From JAKRSE01 sp943369295 (lineage in GTDB: Bacteria > Armatimonadota > Fimbriimonadia > Fimbriimonadales > Fimbriimonadaceae), in assembly GCA_943369295.1 (NCBI GenBank), contig CALRMU020000001.1, forward strand, positions 1,219,791-1,283,790: 64,000 nucleotides of DNA, read 5' to 3'. Positions within the stretch are counted from its first letter, which is position 1. Each line of letters opens with the position of its first letter. The notes under the pieces were generated by a model. The model was not told the origin of the DNA, searched no databases, and worked only from the letters and a program-made list of their open reading frames with translations. The translations under genes were made by a program, and so were the position numbers. This document shows, one piece after another, positions 8,586 through 16,834 of this stretch.

Positions 8586-10055
8586 CTAGCCTGGCAGCCC
8601 TTCGTGGGCTTGGATGACGGCACGAACAACAGCCATTGCCTTGTTCAGGCACTCCTGGTGCTCTTTTTCTGGGATGGAATCGTAGACGACTCCGGCCCCA
8701 GCCTGCACATAACACTTGCCGTTGCGAATGAGGGCCGACCTGATGGCAATTGCCAGGTCCATATCGCCTGTGGCTGAGATGAAGCCGACTGCTCCACCGT
8801 AAAGGCCTCGGCGAGTGGGTTCAAGCTCTTCAATGATCTCCATCGCTCGCACCTTAGGGGCTCCGGTCAGGGTTCCGGCGGGGAAGGTGGCCCTGATCAA
8901 ATCGATGGGAGTCACATCGGGGCGGAGAGTTCCTTCGACTTCGCTGACAATGTGCATGACATGGCTGTAGTGCTCGACAACCATGAGATCTTTGACCTTG
9001 ATGGAGCCGTACTGGCAGACCCTGCCAAGGTCGTTGCGGCCAAGATCAACGAGCATGATATGTTCAGCTCTTTCCTTTTCGTCTTTCAACAGATCAGCGG
9101 CCAGTTCGTTATCTTCTGTGATGCTGGCTCCGCGAGGCCTGGTGCCTGCAATGGGGCGCACCAGGGCGTTTCGTCCGGTGAGGGCGACCAGAATCTCTGG
9201 CGAGGCACCGACGATGTCCGTCCCTTCCATTCTGAAGAGGAACATGTAGGGGCTGGGGTTAAGAGACCTTAGGGCCCGATAGACCAGGAGAGGATGGGCA
9301 GTGCATTCTGCTTCCTGCCTTTGGCTGGGGACGATTTGGAAGGCGTCGCCAGCAAAAATGTACTTAACACATTTTTCAACCGAGGCCTTATAGTCATCCG
9401 GCTGCATGTTGCTGACGAATGTGGGTGAGGTGCCAGGGGAGGTTGGAAGTTCTGGCAGGGGCCCCTTGAGCAGGGCAACCATTTCTTCAATTCTGTTCTT
9501 GGCGTTTGAGTAGCCCTCCTCGGTCGGTTCGGCCAGAACGATGACCTGGATCACATTTCGGGCGTGATCGAAGACGACGGCCTGGTCCAGCACCATGAAG
9601 CCGACATCAGGAAGATTGAGGTCATCGAGAGTATCCAGAGGCAGCTTTTCGATGCTTCGAACGTAGTCGTAAGCGATCCAGCCGACCGCTCCTCCACAGA
9701 GGCGGGGAAGTCCAGCCGCTTCTTCTGGACCTAGCTGCGGAATCAGCTTGAGAACCTCTTCCATCAGGTCCTCTTTGCTGTCGAGTTCTCTAGCTGACCC
9801 ATCGAGAGTCAAAGATTTTCCCGTGCCAGAAACGACATGTTTTGGCCGACAGCCAATCATGGAGTATCGGGCAAGAGCCTCACCGCCCGTGACACTTTCC
9901 AGTAGAAAGCTGTAAGGATCATCGTGAGCCAGCTTCCAGTAGGCACTGAGAGGAGTTTCCATATCAGCGAGAAGCGTGGCGACCAAGGGCACCAAGCCTC
10001 CGCTTCCTCTCTGCCTCAAAAAGGCTTCACGAGTCGGGCTGAACATTCCCCTCAT
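8586..10055 (-). CDS. trpE: Anthranilate synthase component I
   Basis: A chorismate-binding enzyme of about 489 residues that makes anthranilate, the first step of tryptophan synthesis, with ammonia from TrpG. The N-terminal part carries LESVTGGEALARYSMIGCRP, which includes the tryptophan-feedback region. The C-terminal catalytic domain shows FQIVPSQR, SPEILVAL, PIAGTRPRG, HIMLVDLGRNDLGRVC, FPAGTLTGAPKVRAMEII and GLYGGAVGF. The stronger start is ATG 10055; TTG 10094 is also open. No trpG or other trp gene is adjacent. It diverges from yggS with under 40 bp between starts, so promoters must overlap coding sequence. Confidence 0.94.
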   Translation of the reverse strand: MRGMFSPTREAFLRQRGSGGLVPLVATLLADMETPLSAYWKLAHDDPYSFLLESVTGGEALARYSMIGCRPKHVVSGTGKSLTLDGSARELDSKEDLMEEVLKLIPQLGPEEAAGLPRLCGGAVGWIAYDYVRSIEKLPLDTLDDLNLPDVGFMVLDQAVVFDHARNVIQVIVLAEPTEEGYSNAKNRIEEMVALLKGPLPELPTSPGTSPTFVSNMQPDDYKASVEKCVKYIFAGDAFQIVPSQRQEAECTAHPLLVYRALRSLNPSPYMFLFRMEGTDIVGASPEILVALTGRNALVRPIAGTRPRGASITEDNELAADLLKDEKERAEHIMLVDLGRNDLGRVCQYGSIKVKDLMVVEHYSHVMHIVSEVEGTLRPDVTPIDLIRATFPAGTLTGAPKVRAMEIIEELEPTRRGLYGGAVGFISATGDMDLAIAIRSALIRNGKCYVQAGAGVVYDSIPEKEHQECLNKAMAVVRAVIQAHEGLPG

Positions 10056-10093
10056 TATGAGGTCTTCACGCAGATTTCGTGCAGGGAGGCACA

Positions 10094-10747
10094 ATGAATC
10101 AGATGAGTCTGAAGCAGAGATGGGAATGGCTGAAGAGCGACATTGCCTCAGCCTGCGAAGAAGCCGGTCGATCTCCAGAAGAAGTGACTGTGGTCGCTGT
10201 GACTAAGTACACGAATCTTGACATGATGCGTGAAGCTTATGATCTTGGAATTAAACATTTCGGAGAAAGTCGACTTCAAAATGCTCTTCCGAAGATCGAA
10301 TCTCTGCCAGAAGACATCATTTGGCACTTCATCGGACCCCTTCAAAGTAATAAGGCTAAGAAAATTGCAGAATCTTTTACTTGGGTCCATTCTTTGGATT
10401 CTTTAAATTCTGCTAAAGAGCTGCACAAATCAGGACGTATGTGTCAGTGCTGTGTGCAGGTTAATCTCACTGGAGAGCTGCAGAAATCAGGAATTTTTCC
10501 AGAAGCCCTTGACGAACTGTTAGAAAAAGTTATAGAATGGCCACAGGTTCAGGTCCGTGGACTCATGACTATCGGTCGTGAAGATGCGGGAGCGGAAGAG
10601 ACAAGGATCGTCTTTCGGGAGCTCAGAACTCTGGCCTATGCAAGGAAACTGGATGTTTTAAGCATGGGCATGTCTGGCGACTACCGTTTGGCGATTCGTG
10701 AGGGGGCAACCTTCATCCGGGTCGGGTCTCTTCTTTTCAACCCCTGA
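10094..10747 (+). CDS. yggS: YggS-family PLP homeostasis protein
   Basis: A protein of 217 residues of the YggS/PROSC (PLPBP) family, a PLP-binding single TIM-barrel that buffers vitamin B6. Visible motifs are VTVVAVTKYTNLDMMREAYD with the PLP lysine, HFGESRLQNALPKIESL, WHFIGPLQSNKAKKI, VRGLMTIG, and the closing SMGMSGDYRLAIREGATFIRVGSLLF. The start ATG 10094 follows GGGAGG at good spacing, which rules out the upstream GTG 10079. The gene precedes sepF, an arrangement known from Gram-positive and cyanobacterial division clusters, which supports both calls. Confidence 0.93.
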   Translation: MNQMSLKQRWEWLKSDIASACEEAGRSPEEVTVVAVTKYTNLDMMREAYDLGIKHFGESRLQNALPKIESLPEDIIWHFIGPLQSNKAKKIAESFTWVHSLDSLNSAKELHKSGRMCQCCVQVNLTGELQKSGIFPEALDELLEKVIEWPQVQVRGLMTIGREDAGAEETRIVFRELRTLAYARKLDVLSMGMSGDYRLAIREGATFIRVGSLLFNP

Positions 10748-10781
10748 ACCTGTCTACCTAAGAAGAGGACGGCAGCAGGCA

Positions 10782-11201
10782 ATGGAAGGCACACAGACTA
10801 AGAAGCGAGGCAAATTGTGGGGATGGCTGACGGGGACAGCCGTTGAAGAGGAGTTCGAGTACGAGGACATTCCTGAGGGCAAGCCCACCCACGAAGTCAA
10901 GTTCACCTCGGCCCAGGCAGTCAAGCAGTACAAAGTTGCTCTGCGCAAAAACGCAGTCAACTTTCAGGATGCCGTTTTGGCGGCAGATGGCTTGAAGGCT
11001 GGCGAACAGCAGATTCTTAACTTGGTCAACTGCCAGCCAGAAGCCCGAGAAAGAATTAAGGATTTTCTGCAGGGAGTTGCTTACAACGCCGAAGGCGAAA
11101 TGGTCGAACTGGGCGAGCACGTCTGGATGATCTGTCCCGCCTCAGCTGATGTCAGCCAGACAGAAGCCCCCCGTGGACGCAAGGAAACCCGCTTCAACTA
11201 A
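10782..11201 (+). CDS. sepF: Cell division protein SepF
   Basis: A protein of 139 residues. SepF anchors FtsZ to the membrane and bundles it at the division septum in organisms that often lack the full proteobacterial set. The conserved core is seen from about residue 70: AGEQQILNLVNCQPEARERIKDFLQG, then AYNAEGEMVELGEHVWMICP. The basic N-terminus TQTKKRGKLWGWLTG can form the short membrane-binding helix. The start is ATG 10782 after AGAGGA; upstream in-frame codons overlap yggS and are unlikely. It sits 34 bp behind yggS and ends before a strong terminator. Confidence 0.9.
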   Translation: MEGTQTKKRGKLWGWLTGTAVEEEFEYEDIPEGKPTHEVKFTSAQAVKQYKVALRKNAVNFQDAVLAADGLKAGEQQILNLVNCQPEARERIKDFLQGVAYNAEGEMVELGEHVWMICPASADVSQTEAPRGRKETRFN

Positions 11202-11307
11202 GAAGCTCATCGCACTTTAAAACACAAAGGGAGCCGAGGACAGCTCGGCCCCAATAAACACCGAGGACAAGTTGGCCACAAGCCGACCTCCAAAAGCTCG
11301 CAACATT

Positions 11308-11343
11308 GGCTCACTTCATGGTCTGGAGTGAGCCTTTTTTCTT
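11308..11343 (+). terminator. Intrinsic terminator downstream of sepF
   Basis: Stem GGCTCACT (11308-11315) pairs perfectly with AGTGAGCC (11327-11334) and is followed by TTTTTTCTT. It lies about 105 bp behind sepF and would end the yggS-sepF transcript. Confidence 0.85.
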
Positions 11344-11464
11344 TCTTGAGCTTTGGTTTGTAAATGAATAGGATGTCTTGAAGATATGGGCAGTTTTTTG
11401 ACTTAAAAACTATCGTATTAGCCCATCCCCAACCCTTCCCTGGGGAAGGGCTTTAACCTTTTTG

Positions 11465-11505
11465 GCGGTTTTCGACCCTCGCCTGGCGGCTCGGTCGAAA
11501 ACCGC
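11465..11505. repeat. Long perfect hairpin in the sepF-leuD intergenic region
   Basis: GCGGTTTTCGACC (11465-11477) is an exact inverted repeat of GGTCGAAAACCGC (11493-11505) around a 15-nt GC-rich loop. It has no U-tract. The rest of the 415-bp gap (11202-11616) holds the sepF terminator, a second short palindrome CCCTTCC-TGG-GGAAGGG near 11436 and nothing else recognised. It may be a dispersed repeat, a regulatory leader of leuD or an RNA-stabilising element. Confidence 0.6.
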
Positions 11506-11616
11506 ATTCTGGATCCGATGAGATGGCGAGGCCAAACCAGGCTGCATCTATTGGCTGGCAGAATAACGCGCTCCGCCTAACCATCAAGAGCCAACTGCCG
11601 CCACAATAGAAGAACA

Positions 11617-12219
11617 ATGAGCGGACTGAAGCGGCACGAGGGCAGACTGGCCATCTTCACAGAATCAGATGTGGATACGGACCGCATCATGCCGGCCAAG
11701 CATCTACAGAGGGTTGAAAGGTCTGGCTACGGCGAGCTGCTATTCGATCAGTCAAGAGGAGGCGATTTCCCTCTCGATCAGCCGGAAGCCAAGGGAGCCA
11801 CTATTCTGCTGGTCGGCCCTAACTTCGGCTGTGGATCAAGCCGAGAGCACGCCGTCTGGGGAATTCAGCAGGCAGGCTTTGTTGCACTCATTTCTTACCG
11901 TTCGCCAGATAAGCCCGGCTACGCCGACATCTTCCGGCAGAACTCGATGAACTGCGGCCTGCTGCTGATCGAGATCAGTCAGGCTGAGCACGAATCTCTC
12001 CAGGCTTTAGGGCAGGGCGCCCTTGTTGATTTGGACCTGGAAGCCCAGACAATTTCCTCAGGCGAAGTACAGATCCGCTTCGATATTGCCGCGGCTACAA
12101 AGGCTCAAATTCTCTCCGGGCATGATCTGGTCGGCATGACCAGCCAGCTTGACAAGGAGATTTCTGAATTCGAGTCTAAGTGGGATTCTTTTGCCACTGC
12201 AGAAAGTGTTGGCAGCTAG
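11617..12219 (+). CDS. leuD: 3-isopropylmalate dehydratase small subunit
   Basis: A protein of 200 residues, the usual size for LeuD. With LeuC it isomerises isopropylmalate in leucine synthesis. Motifs are DVDTDRIMPAKHL near residue 18 and GPNFGCGSSREHAVWGIQQAG near residue 66, the swivel-domain signature, then IFRQNSMNCGLLLIEI. No leuC, leuA or leuB lies nearby, so the large subunit is encoded elsewhere. Homoaconitase small subunits look similar; the context does not decide. Confidence 0.9.
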   Translation: MSGLKRHEGRLAIFTESDVDTDRIMPAKHLQRVERSGYGELLFDQSRGGDFPLDQPEAKGATILLVGPNFGCGSSREHAVWGIQQAGFVALISYRSPDKPGYADIFRQNSMNCGLLLIEISQAEHESLQALGQGALVDLDLEAQTISSGEVQIRFDIAAATKAQILSGHDLVGMTSQLDKEISEFESKWDSFATAESVGS

Positions 12220-12253
12220 TTGGTCAGGTGTGCGTCTTATTAAGGTAGAGCCT

Positions 12254-12925
12254 ATGCTCAAGTCAAGCTCTTTTTGGGGGTTATCCATGTTCTCAGCGTC
12301 TCTTTTGTTCCTCGCTGCCTGCCAGGGGGCAGATGTCAAAGCAGCCCCCGCGCCTCAAAAGCCTGAACCTCAGGCTTCAACTCCGCTGCCGGCTCAGCCT
12401 GTTATCAATCCCGAAACTCCGGATAAAACTGCCGCTCAGCAGTCCGGCGGAACTGGGACAGGTGCGGCCAAGTCTGGCGAAAAACAGAAGGAAGAGGACA
12501 AGCGCCGAAACATTCCGCAAAGGAAGTTTCAGCTGAACGACCTGAAAAAGGCCGAGATCAAGATCGACGATCACAAGTTCAGTCTGTGGGTGATGGATAC
12601 CTACGATAAGAGAATGGAAGGCATGATGTTCGTCGAGAACAGTGACTTCAAAGACAACGAAGGCATGATCTTTCTTTTCAAGGAGCCTGAGTATCAAAGG
12701 TTTTGGATGAGAAACACCCTGGTGCCCTTGGATATTGCCTATGTCAGCAAGGACCGAAGGATCAACAGCACCTACACCATGAAAGCTCTGGATGAAGTGG
12801 GCGACTACTCCTCCTTTGCTCCTTCAGATGTGGTGATTGAACTAAGGGCCGGCATGATGAGAAAGCTGAGCATCGGCCGAACATCTCGAGTCACTCTCCC
12901 TGCTGGCCTTGTCGCCAAGGAGTAA
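12254..12925 (+). CDS. Lipoprotein with a C-terminal DUF192 domain
   Basis: A protein of 223 residues. It begins with a lipoprotein signal (MLKSSSFWGLSMFSASLLFL, then AAC at the lipobox), followed by a Pro/Ala/Gln-rich linker to about residue 85. The C-terminal domain (from about 100) is DUF192: MEGMMFVENSDFKDNEGMIFLF, RFWMRNTLVPLDIAYVSKD, and the ending VIELRAGMMRKLSIG. DUF192 proteins are small beta-barrels of unknown function, often exported. ATG 12254 is chosen because it makes the signal peptide; upstream in-frame codons overlap leuD. Confidence 0.85.
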   Translation: MLKSSSFWGLSMFSASLLFLAACQGADVKAAPAPQKPEPQASTPLPAQPVINPETPDKTAAQQSGGTGTGAAKSGEKQKEEDKRRNIPQRKFQLNDLKKAEIKIDDHKFSLWVMDTYDKRMEGMMFVENSDFKDNEGMIFLFKEPEYQRFWMRNTLVPLDIAYVSKDRRINSTYTMKALDEVGDYSSFAPSDVVIELRAGMMRKLSIGRTSRVTLPAGLVAKE

Positions 12926-13053
12926 AACTTCATTCTGCGGGTCCTTTGAACCAGAGTTTAAGGGACCCAGTGGACAGGCAGGCGCAGGATGCGCCACTAT
13001 GTAAGGCCGCGACGCGCAAGCGAGAGCCAACGCACGTCCGGAGGAAGACCATC

Positions 13054-13320
13054 ATGGCCAAGATTTGTCAAGTGAGCGGAAAGTCTGCGAATGCTGCCAA
13101 GCACGTTCGTCACCGCCACTCTGCGTGGAAGTTCCGCGCTCCCCACAAGAACCGCTGGCAGCAGGCCAACCTCCAGACCGTGACGATCAATACTCCTCAC
13201 GGAAAGAGAAGGATCACTGTCGCCACCAGCGTCCTCAAGAGCCCCGAGTTCGCTCGCGTCCTTTGCGGACTTAAGCCCATCCCCAAGGCTTGGCTGGAAA
13301 AAGCCACCTACGGCCTCTAA
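13054..13320 (+). CDS. rpmB: 50S ribosomal protein L28
   Basis: A basic protein of 88 residues. It starts with MAKICQVSGK and continues with ANAAKHVRHRHSAWKFRAPH and NLQTVTI, which is the L28 pattern; the two usual early zinc-ribbon cysteines are reduced to one, as in many C-minus forms. The start at ATG 13054 has an excellent ribosome-binding site, GGAGGAAG at 13040-13047. The gene is alone and ends at a strong terminator. The 130 bp before it probably contains its promoter, but no box is clear. Confidence 0.95.
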   Translation: MAKICQVSGKSANAAKHVRHRHSAWKFRAPHKNRWQQANLQTVTINTPHGKRRITVATSVLKSPEFARVLCGLKPIPKAWLEKATYGL

Positions 13321-13343
13321 GCCGTACCAAGGGAAGCAAGTTT

Positions 13344-13374
13344 AGGGTTCAGGACGATGTCCTGAACCCTTTTT
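13344..13374 (+). terminator. Intrinsic terminator of rpmB
   Basis: A perfect 12-bp stem AGGGTTCAGGAC / GTCCTGAACCCT with a GAT loop, followed by TTTTC. It lies between rpmB and the convergent VOC gene. Confidence 0.92.
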
Positions 13375-13394
13375 CATTTTTCAAGGATGGGCTG

Positions 13395-13751
13395 CTATTC
13401 GGTGTATTCAACCAAGCCCACATAGTTGCCATCAGGATCTTTTGCCTGGCAGCTGAACCCGACCCCAGGGACAGGCATGGCGGGGGAAGCTTCGTCTCCA
13501 CCAAGAGCCTTCACTTTTTCCATCGCTGCCTCCAAGCTGGCGACTCGGAACCAGAGCGAGGGGCTTCGGCCAGGGTTGACTTCATCCACCAGCATCAGTC
13601 CCCCGATGTGCTCTTCTCCCAGGCCGAAGACTCTCATCTGGCCGCCCATAAACTCTCTAAAGCTCCAGCCAAAGAGTCCCTGATAGAAAGCCTGAGATCT
13701 GTCCATGTCTACAGTCTCGATCTCAACATGACAAAGAGTGTTGTTTTCCAC
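13395..13751 (-). CDS. VOC-superfamily protein (glyoxalase/bleomycin-resistance fold)
   Basis: A protein of 118 residues with one VOC module pair: NTLCHVEIETVDMDRSQAFY at the start, LWFRVASLEAAMEKVKALGG in the middle and SCQAKDPDGNYVGLVEYTE at the end. The three usual metal-ligand positions are visible as His 7, a mid-chain position and the terminal Glu in VGLVEY. Members act as metal-dependent lyases, dioxygenases or binding proteins. The substrate is unknown; no neighbour helps. Confidence 0.8.
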   Translation of the reverse strand: MENNTLCHVEIETVDMDRSQAFYQGLFGWSFREFMGGQMRVFGLGEEHIGGLMLVDEVNPGRSPSLWFRVASLEAAMEKVKALGGDEASPAMPVPGVGFSCQAKDPDGNYVGLVEYTE

Positions 13752-13874
13752 GGATTGATTTTTGCACTGACCGAGATGCCAAGACTGTTCTCAGGCTGCT
13801 GAAAACTTTCTGTATCAGTCCTAACAGCAAGTGACGGACTCAAGGCCAGAACGTCAGAAAATTGGCGCTCGGGG

Positions 13875-16823
13875 GTGCCAGGGCAATTGAATAACCTTTT
13901 TAGGGCGACCGTCTCGTTATGTCTCGCGGTTTGGGCGGTGGCAGCTCATGCGCAGTTTCTCATCGTTCCGAAAGGAGAAAAGGCGGGCAGTGTTTCGGCC
14001 AAGTCGGTCAAGGCAGAGTTTCATGCCTATGGTGCCTACGCCACTGCTCGAATCGAAATGACCTTCGCGACCGACCCGAACTGGGCGAACGAAGTTGATT
14101 TTATGATGAAGCTGCCAGAAAGTTGCGAAGCAACGGGCTTCGCCTACTGGTTTGGCGACGAATACGTTAAGGCAAAAACTGTAGAAAAACAGCGGGCAGC
14201 TGCGATCTATGAATTCATCACCTCTCGCCAAAGAGACCCTGCCTTGATCGAGTTGGTCGGGCGCAGGCAGTTTAGGGTGCGGATCGCCCCAATCGATCCC
14301 ACTAAGGATCTGAGAGTCGAGATCAATCTCGTGGTCTCTCATTCACAAGGTGGATTGGCTCTGCCCCTCAAATCCCTTTTCCCTGCTCAGCTCCAGAGTG
14401 CCGACCTTACACTGACCACTCCAAACCAAGAAGGCTGGAAGGAGAACTGGGGACGCCCCTTTGCAGTCAAGGAGGGCAGGCGGGTTTACAGATTTGAATC
14501 AAAACCCTACAAAGCTAAGTCAGATTGGAGGTGCTCTTATGCTCCAAGCCGGTTTGTCGTCTCGACCGGAAGACCGGCCTCAGGCGAAGGCACCATTCTC
14601 GTTTCCTACACGGCTCCCAGCAATGTTTCAAACGTCAGGTTCGTTGCCCCGAGGGGGGTGATTACAAACCTTTACCCTTCTGGGGTCAAGTCTCTTAAGC
14701 AGGGAGAATCGGTCACTTTTGCTGCCCGAATTCAATCTGGAGCTGGCGCAGAAGCTGAGTTAGCGATAGTCACCAACTCTGGCTCAACCAAATGGAAGCA
14801 GGCTTTGCCCAAAACTGTCTTTGCCGATAAAGCTGCAACAGTCGTTTGGGGAGCCAGGCACGTCGCAGCCATCAAGAACAAAGCTGAGATTATGAAGTGG
14901 GGCATGTGGCTAAGCATTCCCACCTCAGAAACATCCTGGCTGGCTGTGCCAAAGGCAGAAGAAGCTGCCCTAAAGGAGGCGAGGGTTGACTTTGATATCA
15001 ATCAATACTGGCTGGCTGTAGCCAAGGGCGGTAAGAATTCCGCTCTTGCCTTAAGTCTCAAGAAGAAGGTTGATGCTGGCCTGAAAGGGCTGCCAGATTG
15101 GGATCCTAAAGCTGACAACAATTGGCGAATGTCGTCTGGTTGGTACGAAGCAACCTGGGTTCTGGGGGCTCAGTACGCCAAAGCAGTCGCTGTCAAGGGA
15201 GCGGGCAGCAGTCAGGCTAGGCAGTTCTCGGCCGGCCTCGATCGATTGATGACCTTCAAAAACAAATACTATGGGTGGGGCACTGGCAAGGAGGTGAGGG
15301 ATTACTCGGTCAACGATGCACTTGCCGATCGAGTCTCGACGGTGTTTGATGACGAAGGACCAAGAATCTCAGATCGAGAATTTAACAGACTCTCCACCGA
15401 AATCTCACGACTTTGGAAAGTCTCCTCCAAAGAGGGAGATGGCCTACAAGTTCTTCCATGGGAGCTTGGCCAAGCATTAGTCGCGATAGAGTCCGTTAAG
15501 GCAGGAGATTTTCAGGGAAGAACAGTGGCCGAGGCAAAGAGAGAATCTGCTTTGGCTCTTCGGCTGCTTCCTCTCTTTGGCAGCTCAACCCGCTATCGGG
15601 CCTTGGCTCGACTGCAGGCATCGGAACAGGTCATCTATGGATTGGCTCAGACTTGGCGGATATCTGATGGTAAGCCAGGCAGCAATAGACCGGTGAAACA
15701 GCTGACGCAAGGCATTGATAAGGTTCTTACTAAGCTGAGGGTCTCTAGAGCAACTGCTCGGCCTCTTCTGGTTGGACTCGCCGCCCACTCTCTGATCCGA
15801 ACCGACTCACTTGGCCGCTCTGCGGAGCGGGAATTCGACCCGAGAACTCTGGATTTGAGTGCTGATCAGAAGGAGTTTGTGAAGCACTTTAGTTTGAACA
15901 GACTCGAAGTGCTTAGACAGCAGCACCGGCAGAGGTTTGAGAACGATTCAAGTTCGTGGCGATACATGCACTACGAAACCCGTAGGGATCCGAAAGAGTT
16001 CAAGAATCTGGAAGAGAGGGTTGCAGCATGGTCTGTGCTGCTCAAGCTGCCAAAGCCGACCCTTGAAGGCAATGTGGAAAGGTACTACCGATACAATGAG
16101 TCACGGGATGCCTTTGTTCTTGCAGCCCGAAAGTACGGACCCAACCACCCCACCACTCTCGCAGCCCGCAAGAAGATGGAAGATGAAGACGGCCTAACCA
16201 CTGGCCGCGGAAAGTACCGAGCGGATGTTCTGCTGACCGAGCTTGAACTGGACAAGCTGATGTGGAAGAAGCTGACTCCGGAAGAGGAGGCAAAGCGGGC
16301 TGATCTGGAAAAGAAAAGGGACGAGCTCTTTGCCAGAATGGGAGACCCTCTGCTGATTGTTGTCGCTCCTAAAGATGCTTCGGTGAGTGCTCTTCTTCCC
16401 GATGGCAGGATTGTGACCCTCGCCTGGAACAGCCATGCCTTAAGGTGGGAGCACAGGTTCGACCTTCCTCCTGGTTCGAAAGAAGGCGAGGTCAAGATTC
16501 CTGTCTGGATTCGGCACGCTAAGGGGCAGACTGAGTCGAGAGAAGTGAGGCTTCATGTCGACCAGACTGCGCCTGGCCTAAAGGTTGCTTGGATCGAAAC
16601 TCCTAAGGGCTGGCGGGTAGAAGCTGTGACGGAATCTGGAGTGGCGAGAGTCAATGTGGCTCTGGCCGACGGGCGACGCTTAGTCTTCAGCAAGATTGCG
16701 ACCCATGGCAGCCAGGTCACTTGGGCTCTGGAGATTGAGGGGACCATCTCAGGCGAGGCAGTGGTCATAGCCACCGATTCTGCCCATAACCGGACTGAGG
16801 TGAGGAGATCCTTCTCACCCTAG
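13875..16823 (+). CDS. Large secreted VIT-domain protein
   Basis: A protein of about 982 residues (GTG 13875; TTG 13887 is an equally good start). A signal peptide ends at AVAAHA-Q. Residues about 30-160 form a VIT domain (vault/inter-alpha-trypsin): AYATARIEMTFAT, VEKQRAAAIYEFITSRQRDP ALIE, and FRVRIAPIDPTKDLRVEINL. In most bacterial VIT proteins a von Willebrand A domain follows, but no DxSxS metal site is visible here. The remaining 800 residues are unrecognised; about 770-820 is charged and helical (LTPEEEAKRADLEKKRDEL) and the last 130 residues look like an Ig-type beta-domain. It is followed 11 bp later by a propeller gene, probably in one operon. Function is unknown; an envelope adhesion or scaffolding role is inference. 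Confidence 0.75.
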   Translation: MPGQLNNLFRATVSLCLAVWAVAAHAQFLIVPKGEKAGSVSAKSVKAEFHAYGAYATARIEMTFATDPNWANEVDFMMKLPESCEATGFAYWFGDEYVKAKTVEKQRAAAIYEFITSRQRDPALIELVGRRQFRVRIAPIDPTKDLRVEINLVVSHSQGGLALPLKSLFPAQLQSADLTLTTPNQEGWKENWGRPFAVKEGRRVYRFESKPYKAKSDWRCSYAPSRFVVSTGRPASGEGTILVSYTAPSNVSNVRFVAPRGVITNLYPSGVKSLKQGESVTFAARIQSGAGAEAELAIVTNSGSTKWKQALPKTVFADKAATVVWGARHVAAIKNKAEIMKWGMWLSIPTSETSWLAVPKAEEAALKEARVDFDINQYWLAVAKGGKNSALALSLKKKVDAGLKGLPDWDPKADNNWRMSSGWYEATWVLGAQYAKAVAVKGAGSSQARQFSAGLDRLMTFKNKYYGWGTGKEVRDYSVNDALADRVSTVFDDEGPRISDREFNRLSTEISRLWKVSSKEGDGLQVLPWELGQALVAIESVKAGDFQGRTVAEAKRESALALRLLPLFGSSTRYRALARLQASEQVIYGLAQTWRISDGKPGSNRPVKQLTQGIDKVLTKLRVSRATARPLLVGLAAHSLIRTDSLGRSAEREFDPRTLDLSADQKEFVKHFSLNRLEVLRQQHRQRFENDSSSWRYMHYETRRDPKEFKNLEERVAAWSVLLKLPKPTLEGNVERYYRYNESRDAFVLAARKYGPNHPTTLAARKKMEDEDGLTTGRGKYRADVLLTELELDKLMWKKLTPEEEAKRADLEKKRDELFARMGDPLLIVVAPKDASVSALLPDGRIVTLAWNSHALRWEHRFDLPPGSKEGEVKIPVWIRHAKGQTESREVRLHVDQTAPGLKVAWIETPKGWRVEAVTESGVARVNVALADGRRLVFSKIATHGSQVTWALEIEGTISGEAVVIATDSAHNRTEVRRSFSP

Positions 16824-16834
16824 TCCTTGGTTTG

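Noticed and set aside
11430..11455. Palindrome CCCTTCC-TGG-GGAAGGG as a terminator
   Set aside because: No clean U-tract follows and a strong terminator already lies at 11308-11343.
12946..13053. N-terminal extension of ribosomal protein L28
   Set aside because: The frame is open upstream, but GGAGGAAG at 13040-13047 and the conserved MAKICQVSGK mark ATG 13054 as the start.
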